From positions 1 to 64,000 of the forward strand of contig CANRIM010000006.1 in assembly GCA_947630695.1 (NCBI GenBank): a DNA stretch of 64,000 nucleotides, given 5' to 3'. Made by a program: the position numbers and the translations under genes. How positions within the stretch are numbered: position 1 is the stretch's first letter; each line of letters opens with the position of its first letter. This DNA comes from an uncultured Lachnospiraceae bacterium (GTDB lineage: Bacteria; Bacillota; Clostridia; Lachnospirales; Lachnospiraceae). Under the pieces are notes generated by a model. It was given only the letters and a program-made list of their open reading frames with translations. It did not search any database and was not told the DNA's origin. This document shows positions 7,713-17,325 of the stretch, piece by piece.

Positions 7713-9098
7713 ATGATCAGGCTCCCGTCGGATTTTACAGAGGAAATGCAGCAAATGCTGGGGGACGACTACCCGGCGTTTCTGCAAAGCTATGAAGACA
7801 AGGTCAAAAAAGGGCTCCGGCTGAACCGGAAGAAAATCAGTCCGGACGCATGGAAACAAATCGATCCCTTTGCCTGTACGCCGGTGCCCTGGATTGACAA
7901 CGGCTTTTTTTACGGGGCGGACGCCTCGCCCTCCAGACACCCCTATTATTATGCGGGACTGTATTATCTGCAGGAGGCCAGCGCCATGACGCCGGCCAAC
8001 CGGATCCCCATTGCGCCGGACAGCAAAGTGCTGGATCTGTGCAGCGCCCCCGGCGGAAAGGCCACCGAGATCCTTTCCCGGCTTTCTGGAGACGGCCTGC
8101 TGGTGGCAAACGATATCAGCGCCACCCGGGCAAAGGGACTGTTAAAAAATATTGAACTCTTCGGCGGGACCCGGGCCATCGTAACCAGTGCGGATCCCGA
8201 CAGCCTTGCCGCGGTTTTCAGCGGGTATTTTGACCGGATTCTGGTGGACGCTCCCTGCTCGGGCGAAGGCATGTTCCGGAAAAATCCGGGGATGGTGGCC
8301 GACTGGGAGACTTACGGGCCCGCCTACTATGCGCAGATGCAGCGGTCGATCCTGCCGGCGGCCTGCGCCATGCTGAAACCCGGCGGGATTTTAATGTACT
8401 CCACCTGCACCTTTTCGGCGGTGGAGGATGAGGAAAATGTGGAATGGCTGCTGCGGGAATTTCCGGAGCTGTCCCTCATGGAAATACAGCCCTACGAGGG
8501 CTTTATGCAGGGCCTGACGCAGGAGACCAAACCCTGCGTTCGCATCTTTCCCCATAAGATGCCGGGGGAAGGCCATTTTATGGCCATGTTTCAGAAGGAC
8601 GGCGGCCGGGAGACGGCGGCGCCTGCGGCAAAGCCGAAAAAACGCGGCGGGGACAAATCCCTGAAACTGCTGGAAAAAAGCGATTTCTTTTCCTTCATGG
8701 AGCGCTGCGGCCTGACGGACTTTTGTCCGGAGAATCTGTCTGTGATCAACGGATATGTGTCGTATTTCAAAGACGCGCCGGCGCTGCCGGAGAAGATGCA
8801 CATTCTGCGGAAAGGGCTGCTGTTGGGACAGATGAAAAACAATAAATTTGCCCCCTCCCAGGCGCTGGCCATGGCGCTGGATCCCGGCAAATATGCAAAT
8901 GTACTGGGACTGGATCTGCAGGACGAACGGGTGCTGCGCTATTTAAAGGGAGAAACCATTCAGGCTGAGACGGACAGCGGCTACGCGCTGGTCTGTGTGG
9001 ACGGTTTTCCTCTGGGCTGGGCCAAAGCGGAGGGCAGCCGGCTGAAAAACAAATATCTGCCGGGCTGGCGTCTGCAGCCCGCACTGCACGATAGATGA
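7713..9098 (+). CDS. RsmF-like rRNA (cytosine-C5) methyltransferase, NOL1/NOP2/Sun family
   Basis: 461 residues. The SAM-binding motif I is VLDLCSAPGGKATEI (about 106-120). The two family cysteines are in DAPCSGEG (C182) and STCTFS (C232). The C-terminal 150 residues match the RsmF-type extension with a PUA-like end (GFPLGWAKAEG). It should methylate C5 of cytosines in rRNA using S-adenosylmethionine in the cytoplasm; the exact position is not deducible from sequence alone. A purine-rich stretch with GAGGAAGG lies rather far upstream. The stop overlaps the next frame. Confidence 0.87.
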   Translation: MIRLPSDFTEEMQQMLGDDYPAFLQSYEDKVKKGLRLNRKKISPDAWKQIDPFACTPVPWIDNGFFYGADASPSRHPYYYAGLYYLQEASAMTPANRIPIAPDSKVLDLCSAPGGKATEILSRLSGDGLLVANDISATRAKGLLKNIELFGGTRAIVTSADPDSLAAVFSGYFDRILVDAPCSGEGMFRKNPGMVADWETYGPAYYAQMQRSILPAACAMLKPGGILMYSTCTFSAVEDEENVEWLLREFPELSLMEIQPYEGFMQGLTQETKPCVRIFPHKMPGEGHFMAMFQKDGGRETAAPAAKPKKRGGDKSLKLLEKSDFFSFMERCGLTDFCPENLSVINGYVSYFKDAPALPEKMHILRKGLLLGQMKNNKFAPSQALAMALDPGKYANVLGLDLQDERVLRYLKGETIQAETDSGYALVCVDGFPLGWAKAEGSRLKNKYLPGWRLQPALHDR

Positions 9099-9106
9099 GG
9101 AGCATT

Positions 9107-9775
9107 ATGGGATTAAATACGGTACAAATACGGGAGGCTTTTGACGCCGTCCTGTTTGATATGGATGGCACGCTGGTGGATTCCATGTGGATCTGGGATC
9201 AGGTGGATATCGATTTCCTGGCGCGCTACGGCATTACGCCGCCGCCTGGCTTAAAAGCCGCCATCGAAGGCATGAGTTATCACGAGACGGCGGATTACTT
9301 CAAAGCGGCTTTTCATCTGCAGGAAACGCCGGAAGAGATCATTGAGATCTGGAACGAAATGGCCTATGCACAGTACGCCCATGCGGTGCCGGCCAAGGAA
9401 GGACTGCAGGCCTTTCTGGATTTTCTGCGGGAAAACGGCATGAAAACCGCGATCTGCACCAGCAATTCCCTGTTTTTGACCCGGGCGGTGCTAAAACGCT
9501 ACCCCTGGCTGGACCGGATGGATACCATCATTACCTCCGATCTGGTAAAGAAAGGAAAACCCAATCCGGACGTGTATCTGACCGCCGCCGCCCGTCTGGG
9601 GGCGGATCCGGCCCGCTGCCTTGTGTTCGAAGATCTGCCCAACGGCATACTGGCGGGGAGAAATGCCGGAATGACCACCTGCACGCTGGACGATTCCTTC
9701 AGCCTGCACCTGCTGGAACGGAAACGGGAACTGGCGGATTATTACATACATGACTACAGGGAACTGCTGCCGTAA
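9107..9775 (+). CDS. HAD-superfamily phosphatase (beta-phosphoglucomutase-like)
   Basis: About 222 residues. HAD motif I is DMDGTLVD near the N-terminus, with a helical cap domain after it; motif II is CTSNS, motif III the lysine in KKGKPNPD, motif IV FEDLPNG. These define a subfamily I, beta-phosphoglucomutase-like hydrolase acting on a small phosphorylated metabolite; the substrate cannot be told. An earlier in-frame ATG at 9095 overlaps the upstream stop, but GAGGAG (9097-9102) points to ATG at 9107. It is cotranscribed with the methyltransferase gene. Confidence 0.82.
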   Translation: MGLNTVQIREAFDAVLFDMDGTLVDSMWIWDQVDIDFLARYGITPPPGLKAAIEGMSYHETADYFKAAFHLQETPEEIIEIWNEMAYAQYAHAVPAKEGLQAFLDFLRENGMKTAICTSNSLFLTRAVLKRYPWLDRMDTIITSDLVKKGKPNPDVYLTAAARLGADPARCLVFEDLPNGILAGRNAGMTTCTLDDSFSLHLLERKRELADYYIHDYRELLP

Positions 9776-9817
9776 TTCAAAAGCGGCGCCATACAGCAAA
9801 AGAAAACGGGAACGACC

Positions 9818-11689
9818 ATGGCTTATTTACCGCTGACAGTGGAGGAAATGAAACAACAGCATATTACGCAGCCGGATTTTGTCTACGTGATCGGCGATGC
9901 GTACATCGATCATCCCAGCTTCGGACCTGCGATCATTTCCCGGGTATTGCAGTCCCGGGGCTATTCCGTCTGCATCATTTCACAGCCGGACTGGAAAGAC
10001 GACGCCTCCGTGCAGGTCTTCGGAAAACCCCGGCTGGGGTTTCTGGTGTGCTCCGGCAACATGGATTCCATGGTCAATCATTATACGGTGGCGAAAAAAA
10101 GGCGCTCCTTTGACGCGTATACGCCGGGCGGCGCCATGGGAAAACGGCCGGATTACGCCCTGCCGGTGTACGGTAATCTGATCCGCAGAGTATATAAAGA
10201 CGTGCCCATCATCATCGGCGGCATCGAAGCAAGCTTAAGGCGGCTGGCCCATTATGATTACTGGTCGGATAAGGTGAAGCGTTCCGTGCTGCTGGATGCG
10301 GCAGCGGATCTTCTGATCTACGGCATGGGCGAGAAGGCCATTGTGGAAATCGCGGATTGTTTAAATGCCGGGATTCCGGTTTCGGAAATCAGCTTTGTGA
10401 AAGGGACGGTCTACCGCAGCCGCCGGACGGATCAGGTGCAGGAGGGCATCCTGCTGCCGGATTTTGCGGCGGTCAGCACGAACAAGCGAAGCTATGCGGA
10501 AAGCTTCCGGATCCAGGATGAAAATACGGATCCCTTTCATGCAAAGCCGCTGATTGAGGCATATCCCCATCAGGTTTATGTGATACAAAATCCTCCGCAG
10601 ATGCCGCTGACGATGCAGGAGATGGACGACGTTTACGATCTGCCCTATATGCGGGACGTGCATCCGCTGCTGGCAGCCAGAGGCAAGGTTGCGGCCATCG
10701 ACGAGGTGAAATTCAGCATCACCTCCAACCGGGGCTGTTTCGGGGGCTGTCATTTCTGTTCTTTGAATTTCCATCAGGGCCGGATCCTGCAGGTGCGTTC
10801 CCATGCATCGATTCTGAGAGAAGCGAAGCTGATGACCCGGGATCCCGCCTTTAAGGGATACATCCATGACGTAGGCGGCCCCACCGCGAATTTCCGGGTG
10901 CCTGCCTGCGCAAAACAGAAGACAAAGGGCGCCTGCCCGGACAAAAGCTGTCTGGGATTTTCGCACTGTCCGGCTTTAAAAGCCGATCACAGCGACTATC
11001 TGGCGCTGCTTGCCAAACTCCGGGCGCTGCCGGGGGTCAAAAAAGTATTTATCCGCAGCGGACTGCGGTTTGATTATATTATGTACGATCCGGACGACCG
11101 GTTTTTAAAAACCGTCTGTACCCACCATGTCAGCGGACAGCTGCGGGTGGCGCCGGAGCATGTGTCGGACCGGGTGCTGCAGGCCATGGGCAAACCGCCT
11201 CATAAAATTTACGAGCAGTTTATCCGCCGGGTGGAAAAACTGCAGATCAATCAGAAAAAGGGACAGTATATTGTGCCGTACCTCATGTCCTCCCACCCGG
11301 GAGCCACACTGGAGGATGCGGTGCAGCTGGCGGAATACCTGCGGGATATCCGGTACATGCCGGAGCAGGTACAGGATTTTTATCCCACGCCTTCCACCCT
11401 GTCTACCTGTATGTATTACACGGGACTGGATCCGCGGAGCATGCAGCCGGTATATGTGGCGAAAAATCCCCATGAAAAGGCGATGCAGCGCGCGCTGATG
11501 CAGTACCGGAAGCCGGAAAATTATGCGCTGGTCAAAGAAGCGCTGCTGCGCTGCGGCAGAGGCGACCTGATCGGCTGTACGCCCCAGTGCCTGATACTGC
11601 CGCGGCAGAACACCGGCAAAGGGGGAAGGCCGGTACCTGAGAAACAAGGAGGAAATGCGCATGAGAGAACTCGCCGTCGGCACAAATGA
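9818..11689 (+). CDS. YgiQ-family radical SAM protein
   Basis: 623 residues, full length for the UPF0313/YgiQ family. The radical-SAM cluster cysteines are C307, C311 and C314 in GCFGGCHFC, behind a large N-terminal domain conserved in the family. A second cysteine-rich stretch about 40-60 residues further on (CAKQKTKGACPDKSC) is also typical. The reaction is unknown. The C-terminus is basic and low-complexity and overlaps the following pseudouridine synthase gene by 29 nt, which suggests translational coupling. Confidence 0.88.
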   Translation: MAYLPLTVEEMKQQHITQPDFVYVIGDAYIDHPSFGPAIISRVLQSRGYSVCIISQPDWKDDASVQVFGKPRLGFLVCSGNMDSMVNHYTVAKKRRSFDAYTPGGAMGKRPDYALPVYGNLIRRVYKDVPIIIGGIEASLRRLAHYDYWSDKVKRSVLLDAAADLLIYGMGEKAIVEIADCLNAGIPVSEISFVKGTVYRSRRTDQVQEGILLPDFAAVSTNKRSYAESFRIQDENTDPFHAKPLIEAYPHQVYVIQNPPQMPLTMQEMDDVYDLPYMRDVHPLLAARGKVAAIDEVKFSITSNRGCFGGCHFCSLNFHQGRILQVRSHASILREAKLMTRDPAFKGYIHDVGGPTANFRVPACAKQKTKGACPDKSCLGFSHCPALKADHSDYLALLAKLRALPGVKKVFIRSGLRFDYIMYDPDDRFLKTVCTHHVSGQLRVAPEHVSDRVLQAMGKPPHKIYEQFIRRVEKLQINQKKGQYIVPYLMSSHPGATLEDAVQLAEYLRDIRYMPEQVQDFYPTPSTLSTCMYYTGLDPRSMQPVYVAKNPHEKAMQRALMQYRKPENYALVKEALLRCGRGDLIGCTPQCLILPRQNTGKGGRPVPEKQGGNAHERTRRRHK

Positions 11690-12623
11690 GGCCGGACAGC
11701 GGCTGGACAAGCTGCTGCGCAAATATATGCAGCTGGCGCCGGACGGCTTTCTGTATAAAATGCTGCGCAAGAAGAATATTGTTTTAAACGGGAAAAAAGC
11801 CACCGGAAAGGAAATCCTGCAGGAGCAGGACCAAATCACCCTCTATCTTTCGGAGGAAACCATCCGCGGCTTTCAGAAAACCATCGTAATGCCGGCCCAT
11901 GTTCCTATGCCGGACATCCTGTACGAGGACGCCCAGGTGCTGATTTTGAACAAACCCTGCGGCATGCTGTCCCAGAAGGCGGCCCCCGGCGATCTGTCCA
12001 TGATCGACATCGCCATTGCTTACCTGATTTCTGACGGAACGCTGACGGAAGAACAGCTGAAATCCTTCCGCCCGGGAATCTGTAACCGGCTGGACCGCAA
12101 TACCAGCGGCATCGTCGTGGTGGGAAAGACCCTGGCTGCCCTGAAACTCTGCAACCGGCTGATCGCGGACAAAAGCGTGCGGAAGCTCTATCTGACGGTG
12201 GTGGAAGGCAGGATGGAAAAGCCTGTGCATGTGGGGGCTTATCTGCGGAAGGAAGCGGGCAATCAGGCCGTGATTCTTGACAGGCCCGAACCGGGGGCCA
12301 AATGGATGGAAAGCGCATATGTGCCTCTGGGATATACCGAAACCCAGACGGTGCTGCAGGTGGAACTCTTCACCGGCCGGACCCACCAGATCCGGGCCCA
12401 CTTAAGCCATATCGGGCATCCGGTGGCAGGAGATTTCAAATACAATCCGAAGGCGGCGAAAAGCGGCCTGAAATATCAGCTGCTCCATTCTTATTGTATG
12501 ATTTTTCCGGAGGAGGCGCGGCTGGGCGCCCTTTCCGGCAAGACCATTACCGCGCCGCTCCCGGAGACGTTTCAAAAATATCTGCCGTACTGCGGCGAAA
12601 ATATTATAAAAAACAACAGGTGA
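11661..12623 (+). CDS. RluA-family rRNA pseudouridine synthase
   Basis: 320 residues. An N-terminal S4-like RNA-binding region (about 10-65) precedes the synthase domain, whose catalytic aspartate is D145 in RLDRNTSG. The conserved GRTHQIRAH motif follows in the C-terminal half. The family isomerises specific uridines in 23S rRNA (RluC/RluD) or other RNAs; the target is not predictable here. AAGGAGG (11647-11653) is well spaced for ATG 11661, better than ATG 11655. It overlaps ygiQ and is followed within 5 nt by recU. Confidence 0.88.
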   Translation: MRELAVGTNEAGQRLDKLLRKYMQLAPDGFLYKMLRKKNIVLNGKKATGKEILQEQDQITLYLSEETIRGFQKTIVMPAHVPMPDILYEDAQVLILNKPCGMLSQKAAPGDLSMIDIAIAYLISDGTLTEEQLKSFRPGICNRLDRNTSGIVVVGKTLAALKLCNRLIADKSVRKLYLTVVEGRMEKPVHVGAYLRKEAGNQAVILDRPEPGAKWMESAYVPLGYTETQTVLQVELFTGRTHQIRAHLSHIGHPVAGDFKYNPKAAKSGLKYQLLHSYCMIFPEEARLGALSGKTITAPLPETFQKYLPYCGENIIKNNR

Positions 12624-12627
12624 AACT

Positions 12628-13176
12628 ATGGCAACATGGTCATCGAGAGGACTTCGGGGTTCCGGCCTTGAAGATCTGATCAACCGGACAAATGAAAGAT
12701 ACATCGAGCAGGGACTGGCGCTGATCCAGAAGATTCCCACCCCCATTACTCCCGTGAACATCGATCAGGAAAACCGGCATATTACGCTGGCATATTTCGA
12801 CAAGCGGAGTACCGTGGATTATATCGGGGTGGTACAGGGGGTGGCCGTCTGTTTTGACGCCAAGGAGTGCGCCACCGATACCTTTGCGCTTTCCAATATC
12901 CACGCGCATCAGATGGAGTTTATGGAACAGTTTGAGCGGCAGGGGGGCGTTGCCTTTCTGATTATCCATTATACCGCTAAAGGGGAAATCATTTATCTTT
13001 CGTTTCGGAACGTGATGCGGTTCTGGAACCGGATGAAAAACGGCGGCCGGAAGAGCTTCCGTTACGACGAGCTGGAACAGATCGACCTGATCCGGCCGGA
13101 AAATACCGTGCCGGTGCATTATCTGCCGGCCCTGGCCAAAGACATCGCATCGAGAGACGGCCAATGGTGGCAGTGA
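12628..13176 (+). CDS. recU: Holliday junction resolvase RecU
   Basis: 182 residues with the RecU fold (PF03838): the N-terminal GLEDLINRTNERY segment, central IGVVQGVAVCFDAKECATD carrying the acidic catalytic residues, and EQFERQGGVAFLI. RecU resolves Holliday junctions during recombinational repair and chromosome segregation in Firmicutes. It lies in an RNA-modification/radical-SAM operon rather than beside a penicillin-binding protein gene as in Bacillus. Confidence 0.9.
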   Translation: MATWSSRGLRGSGLEDLINRTNERYIEQGLALIQKIPTPITPVNIDQENRHITLAYFDKRSTVDYIGVVQGVAVCFDAKECATDTFALSNIHAHQMEFMEQFERQGGVAFLIIHYTAKGEIIYLSFRNVMRFWNRMKNGGRKSFRYDELEQIDLIRPENTVPVHYLPALAKDIASRDGQWWQ

Positions 13177-13187
13177 AAGGACACAAT

Positions 13188-15053
13188 ATGAGAAAAACAG
13201 CATTGACCCACAGACAGCTGATGTCCGTGGAAAAGCCTGCAAGATATATCGGAAACGAACGAAACAGCGTCATCAAGGATCCGGACAAAATGAAAACCCG
13301 TTTTGTCATGTGCTTCCCGGACGTCTATGAGATCGGCATGTCCTATCTGGGCATACAGATCATTTACGATCTGCTGAATCAAAGAGAAAGCACGTACTGC
13401 GAACGGGTGTATTCTCCCTGGCTGGATCTGGACGCGCTGATGCGGAAGGAACAGATCCCGCTGTTCTCTCTGGAAACCCAGACCCCCGTCCGGCAGTTTG
13501 ATTTTCTGGGCATTACCCTGCAGTATGAAATGTGCTATACCAACATTCTGCAGGTGCTGGATCTTTCCGGGATTCCGCTGTATGCGAAGGACCGGACGGA
13601 AGAAGATCCCCTTGTGATCGGGGGCGGCCCCTGCGCCTACAATCCGGAACCCATCGCGGATTTTTTTGATCTCTTCAATTTCGGTGAGGCGGAGAGCACC
13701 ATGGACGCTATCATGGACTGCTATGAAGCCTGCAAAGACAAAGGACTGGGCCGGATGGAAACACTGAAAGCCCTGGCACAGGTGCCGGGGGTATATGTGC
13801 CGGCCTTTTACGACGTAACTTACAACAGCGACGGTACCATTTCCGCCTTTACCCCCAACTGCAGCGAGGCGCCTGCCGTGGTGAAACGGCAGTTGCCTGC
13901 CGATCTGAAAGGAAGTGTCTATCCGGTGAAACCGGTGGTGCCCTTCATTCAGGTGACCCAGGACCGGATGGTACTGGAGATCCAGCGGGGCTGTATCCGG
14001 GGCTGCCGCTTCTGCCAGGCCGGTATGGTGTACCGGCCCCTCAGGGAACGTTCTCTGGAAGAACTGAAGGCTTACGCGCTGGAACTGTTTGCCAATACCG
14101 GCTATGACGAAATCACTTTAAGCTCCCTAAGCTCCAGCGATTACCGGTACCTGCCGGAGCTGATCGATTTTCTCATCGAACAGCTGGGGAGCCGTTATGT
14201 GAATATTTCCCTGCCTTCGCTGCGTATCGACGCCTTTTCCCTGGACGTGATGCACCGGGTGCAGGATGTGAAAAAAAGCTCCCTGACCTTCGCGCCGGAG
14301 GCGGGTTCCCAACGGATGCGGGATGTGATCAACAAGGGACTGGATGAAGAAACCATACTGGAGGGGGCAAAAAACGCCTTCGCAGGGGGCTGGAACAAGG
14401 TGAAGCTTTATTTCATGCTGGGGCTGCCTACGGAAACGGAAGAGGACATCAAAGGCATCGCCTATCTTTCCGAAAAAATCGCGGAATGTTATTATGACCT
14501 GCCGAAGGAGCAGCGCAGCGGGCGCTGTCAGGTTACGGCCAGTTCTTCCTTTTTCGTACCGAAGCCCTTTACGCCCTTCCAGTGGGCAAAAATGGACAGG
14601 AAGGAATCTTTTCTGGAAAAAGCGGCCATCGTCCATCAGACCTTTCTGGAGCAGAAAAACCGTAAGAGTTTAAAATACAACTGGCATGAGGCGGATTTGT
14701 CGGTGCTGGAGGGTATCTTTGCCCGGGGAGACCGGAGACTGTCCGCCGTGATTGAGCGCGCGTACCGCAAAGGCGCGAAATTTGACGCCTGGAGCGAATA
14801 TTTTATCCCGGAATACTGGGAGCAGGCTTTCGCGGAATGCAGCGTAGACCCGGACTATTACGTGCACAGGGAACGTTCCTATGAGGAAATCCTGCCCTGG
14901 GATTTCATTGATATCGGCGTTTCCAAGGCCTTTCTGATCCGGGAAAATGAAAAAGCAAAGCAGGGAAAAGTCACGGCCCACTGCAGGAAAGTCTGCGCGG
15001 GCTGCGGCGCTGTCAGCTTCAAAGGAGGTGTCTGCGTTGAAACTGCGGATTAA
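13188..15053 (+). CDS. TIGR03960-family B12-binding/radical SAM protein
   Basis: 621 residues. A cobalamin-binding-like N-terminal domain (about 35-250) precedes a radical SAM core whose cysteines are C269, C273 and C276 in GCIRGCRFC. The C-terminal region ends in a CxxC-containing tail (CRKVCAGCG). This family is almost always paired with the DUF2344/TIGR03936 protein next to it and sits upstream of RNase G and the L21/L27 operon, as here; the pair is suspected to act in RNA or ribosome modification. ATG 13188 is chosen because AAAGGA (13176-13181) precedes it. Confidence 0.87.
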   Translation: MRKTALTHRQLMSVEKPARYIGNERNSVIKDPDKMKTRFVMCFPDVYEIGMSYLGIQIIYDLLNQRESTYCERVYSPWLDLDALMRKEQIPLFSLETQTPVRQFDFLGITLQYEMCYTNILQVLDLSGIPLYAKDRTEEDPLVIGGGPCAYNPEPIADFFDLFNFGEAESTMDAIMDCYEACKDKGLGRMETLKALAQVPGVYVPAFYDVTYNSDGTISAFTPNCSEAPAVVKRQLPADLKGSVYPVKPVVPFIQVTQDRMVLEIQRGCIRGCRFCQAGMVYRPLRERSLEELKAYALELFANTGYDEITLSSLSSSDYRYLPELIDFLIEQLGSRYVNISLPSLRIDAFSLDVMHRVQDVKKSSLTFAPEAGSQRMRDVINKGLDEETILEGAKNAFAGGWNKVKLYFMLGLPTETEEDIKGIAYLSEKIAECYYDLPKEQRSGRCQVTASSSFFVPKPFTPFQWAKMDRKESFLEKAAIVHQTFLEQKNRKSLKYNWHEADLSVLEGIFARGDRRLSAVIERAYRKGAKFDAWSEYFIPEYWEQAFAECSVDPDYYVHRERSYEEILPWDFIDIGVSKAFLIRENEKAKQGKVTAHCRKVCAGCGAVSFKGGVCVETAD

Positions 15054-15717
15054 ATTTGCAAAAGAAGGCCTGATGCAGTATGTAGGGCATCTGGATCTGA
15101 TGCGCTGTTTTCAGAAGGCCATCGTCCGGGCGAAATTGCCGGTGGCGTATTCCGCGGGCTTTCATCCTCATCAGATTCTCAGCTTTGCGGCGCCTTTAGG
15201 CATCGGCCTTTGCTCCGACGCCGAATACTTTGATCTGGAACTGACGGAGCCTGTGGAAACAGACCGGGTGATTGTGAACCTGAATGCCCAGATGCCGGAA
15301 GGACTGGCGGTGAAAGACGCCGTATATCTGGCGGAGGGCGCCAAAAACGCCATGTCTTTGGTGGCCGCCTGCGATTATGTGATTACGGCGGATCGGTCGG
15401 ACTTTGATTATTCCGTATTTGCCGGATGGACGGCGCTGCGAACGCTTCTGATTTCCAAAAAAACGAAAAAAGCGGAGCGCACCATAGATATCCTGCCTAT
15501 GATTTATGTATTTCAGCCGGAAGAAAACCGGATCGTTACGAGGCTGGCTTCCGGCAGCGCCGCCAATCTGAAACCGGCGGAAATGATGGAGGCCCTGACG
15601 AAAGCTTTAGGCTTTGATTGCGGCGGGGAAGATTTCCTGTACCGCCGGACCGAAATTTATGCAAAAAAGGAAGACGGCGGGTTTGTCCCTTTAGGGGAAG
15701 CCACCGGCGGGGCCTAA
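15037..15717 (+). CDS. TIGR03936 radical-SAM-associated protein (DUF2344)
   Basis: 226 residues matching DUF2344: the start KLRIKFAKEG and the GHLDLMRCFQKAIVRAKLPVAYS-like segment with its downstream GFHPHQ are diagnostic. The chosen start is TTG at 15037, with AGGAGG at 15023-15028; this overlaps the end of the radical SAM gene by 17 nt and removes a spurious 30-residue extension. The protein has no catalytic motif of its own that I recognise and is presumed to be a partner of the preceding enzyme. Confidence 0.85.
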   Translation: MKLRIKFAKEGLMQYVGHLDLMRCFQKAIVRAKLPVAYSAGFHPHQILSFAAPLGIGLCSDAEYFDLELTEPVETDRVIVNLNAQMPEGLAVKDAVYLAEGAKNAMSLVAACDYVITADRSDFDYSVFAGWTALRTLLISKKTKKAERTIDILPMIYVFQPEENRIVTRLASGSAANLKPAEMMEALTKALGFDCGGEDFLYRRTEIYAKKEDGGFVPLGEATGGA

Positions 15718-15720
15718 ATC

Positions 15721-16902
15721 ATGGACGGAAAACTTGTGATTACCAGACTGCCGGCCTATCCCGAATTTATTTTTGCAGCGCTGTATCAGAACCACCGGCT
15801 CATGCAGCTGTTTCCCGTCCGGGAACATACGAAGAGCAGGCGGGGCAATATTTACCTTGCCCGGGTCCATGGGCTGGTGAAAAATATCAGCGCAGCCTTT
15901 GTGGATATCGGGGAAGAAGACCTGTATTTCCTGAATCTGGAGGACACCGCGAAAGCCTTTGTCATTCCGCCCCATGACGGCCCCCTGCGGCCGGGAGATG
16001 CTTTGCTGGTACAGGTGGATAAGGAAGCCACCAAAGCCAAAAAACCCATGGTCAGGACGGAACTGTCCATTACCGGAAAGTATGCGGTGGTATTTTCAAC
16101 CCCCGGGGAGGTGCGTTATTCGGCAAAATTAAAGGTGGAGGAAAAGGCGGCCATCGCCCGGGTCATGGGAGAAAAGCCTTTTCCTTATCAGGTGACCATT
16201 CGGACCAATGCCGGTAGCTGCCCGCAGCCGGAGCAAATCCGCGGGGAGGCGGAAGCGCTGGCGGAAAAACTGGATATGGTGATTCGAAACGCTCCCTACC
16301 GGCCGCCGAAAACCCGCATGTATCAGGCGGATAACGGCCTGCAGGCGGCGATCAACGATATTTACGATACGCTGTATACGGAAGCGGTCACGGATATCCG
16401 GGAGATTTACGACGACAGGAAACGGTATTTTCCGCTGCGGCAGGACTGCCTGCAGCTGTATGACGACCCGCTGCTGCCGCTGTTTAAGCTGTACCGTCTG
16501 GAAAAGGAAATCAAAGACGCCCTTTCCGAAAAGGTGTATTTAAAATCCGGCGGATATCTGATCTGGCAGGATACCGAGGCGCTGACCGCCGTGGATATCA
16601 ATACCGGCGGATTTGACCGGGGAAAAGACCGGGAAAAGACCTTTCTGAAATTAAACATGGAAGCGGCCGCGGAGATTGCAAGACAGCTGCAGCTGCGCAA
16701 TACAAGCGGCATGATTCTGGTGGACCTCATCAATATGAAGGATGCGGCGGATGAAAAAGCGGTGCTGGAAACCTTTGCCAGGGAAACCGGAAAAATCGTC
16801 AACCCGCCCATTATCGTGGATATTACAAAGTTGGGACTGCTGGAAATGACCCGGAAAAAACTGACAAAACCCCTGAAACAGCTCTTGACGGAGCGGGAAT
16901 AA
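15721..16902 (+). CDS. rng: Ribonuclease E/G family protein (RNase G-like)
   Basis: 393 residues. An S1-like domain (about 40-120) is followed by the RNase H-like catalytic fold with the Mg-binding aspartates D292 (VDINTGG) and D335 (LVDLIN). RNase E/G enzymes cleave single-stranded RNA endonucleolytically for rRNA maturation and mRNA decay. The protein stops shortly after the catalytic domain: the CPxC zinc-link and small domain used for tetramer formation in the proteobacterial enzymes are absent. A promoter for the ribosomal operon is embedded in its last codons. Confidence 0.87.
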   Translation: MDGKLVITRLPAYPEFIFAALYQNHRLMQLFPVREHTKSRRGNIYLARVHGLVKNISAAFVDIGEEDLYFLNLEDTAKAFVIPPHDGPLRPGDALLVQVDKEATKAKKPMVRTELSITGKYAVVFSTPGEVRYSAKLKVEEKAAIARVMGEKPFPYQVTIRTNAGSCPQPEQIRGEAEALAEKLDMVIRNAPYRPPKTRMYQADNGLQAAINDIYDTLYTEAVTDIREIYDDRKRYFPLRQDCLQLYDDPLLPLFKLYRLEKEIKDALSEKVYLKSGGYLIWQDTEALTAVDINTGGFDRGKDREKTFLKLNMEAAAEIARQLQLRNTSGMILVDLINMKDAADEKAVLETFARETGKIVNPPIIVDITKLGLLEMTRKKLTKPLKQLLTERE

Positions 16903-16913
16903 TGTGTTAATTT
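16885..16913 (+). promoter_or_regulatory. Predicted sigma-A promoter of the rplU-prp-rpmA operon
   Basis: TTGACG (16885-16890), a 17-bp spacer and TAATTT (16908-16913). It lies at the 3' end of the RNase G gene and would start transcription just before the L21 leader region. Confidence 0.55.
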
Positions 16914-16915
16914 TA

Positions 16916-17003
16916 TTGCGTATGCCGCACGGCGAGGTTATAAGAGGCCGACATTTTACGAAAATGCAGCCGCACCGAAGCCGGCGAGTAATGAATACAG
17001 GGA
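16916..17003 (+). ncRNA. Putative ribosomal protein L21 mRNA leader
   Basis: The untranslated stretch between promoter and rplU has several potential hairpins, including GGC-CG-ACATTTT with AAAATG-CA-GCC around ACG (about 16946-16971), and ends in the ribosome site GGGAGGTG. Firmicute rplU genes are commonly preceded by a structured L21 autoregulatory leader. The identification rests on position and local structure, not on a covariance-model hit. Confidence 0.5.
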
Positions 17004-17012
17004 GGTGCCCGT

Positions 17013-17321
17013 ATGTACGCGATTATCGCGACCGGAGGAAAACAGTATAAGGTTTCCGAAGGAGATGTCATCAAGGTGGAAAAGCTGAATGCAGCCGAAG
17101 GAGAGAGCGTGACGTTTGACAACGTACTTGCCGTTATGAACGATACGCTTCAGGTAGGAAGCCCCAAAGTAGAGGGAGCTGCCGTTTCTGCTACGGTTAT
17201 GGAACAGGGAAAAGGCCCCAAGGTGATTGTCTACAAGTATAAGAGAAAGACCGGCTATCACAAAAAGAGCGGTCACAGACAGGCTTATACGAAAGTAAGA
17301 ATCGATTCGATTCAGGGATAA
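17013..17321 (+). CDS. rplU: Ribosomal protein bL21
   Basis: 102 residues, full length; [13 protein letters not shown] at the start and the basic [10 protein letters not shown] stretch near the end are characteristic. It is a 23S rRNA-binding protein of the large subunit. GGGAGGTG lies just upstream of ATG. It is first gene of the conserved L21-Prp-L27-Obg order. Confidence 0.96.
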   Translation: MYAIIATGGKQYKVSEGDVIKVEKLNAAEGESVTFDNVLAVMNDTLQVGSPKVEGAAVSATVMEQGKGPKVIVYKYKRKTGYHKKSGHRQAYTKVRIDSIQG

Positions 17322-17325
17322 GACG

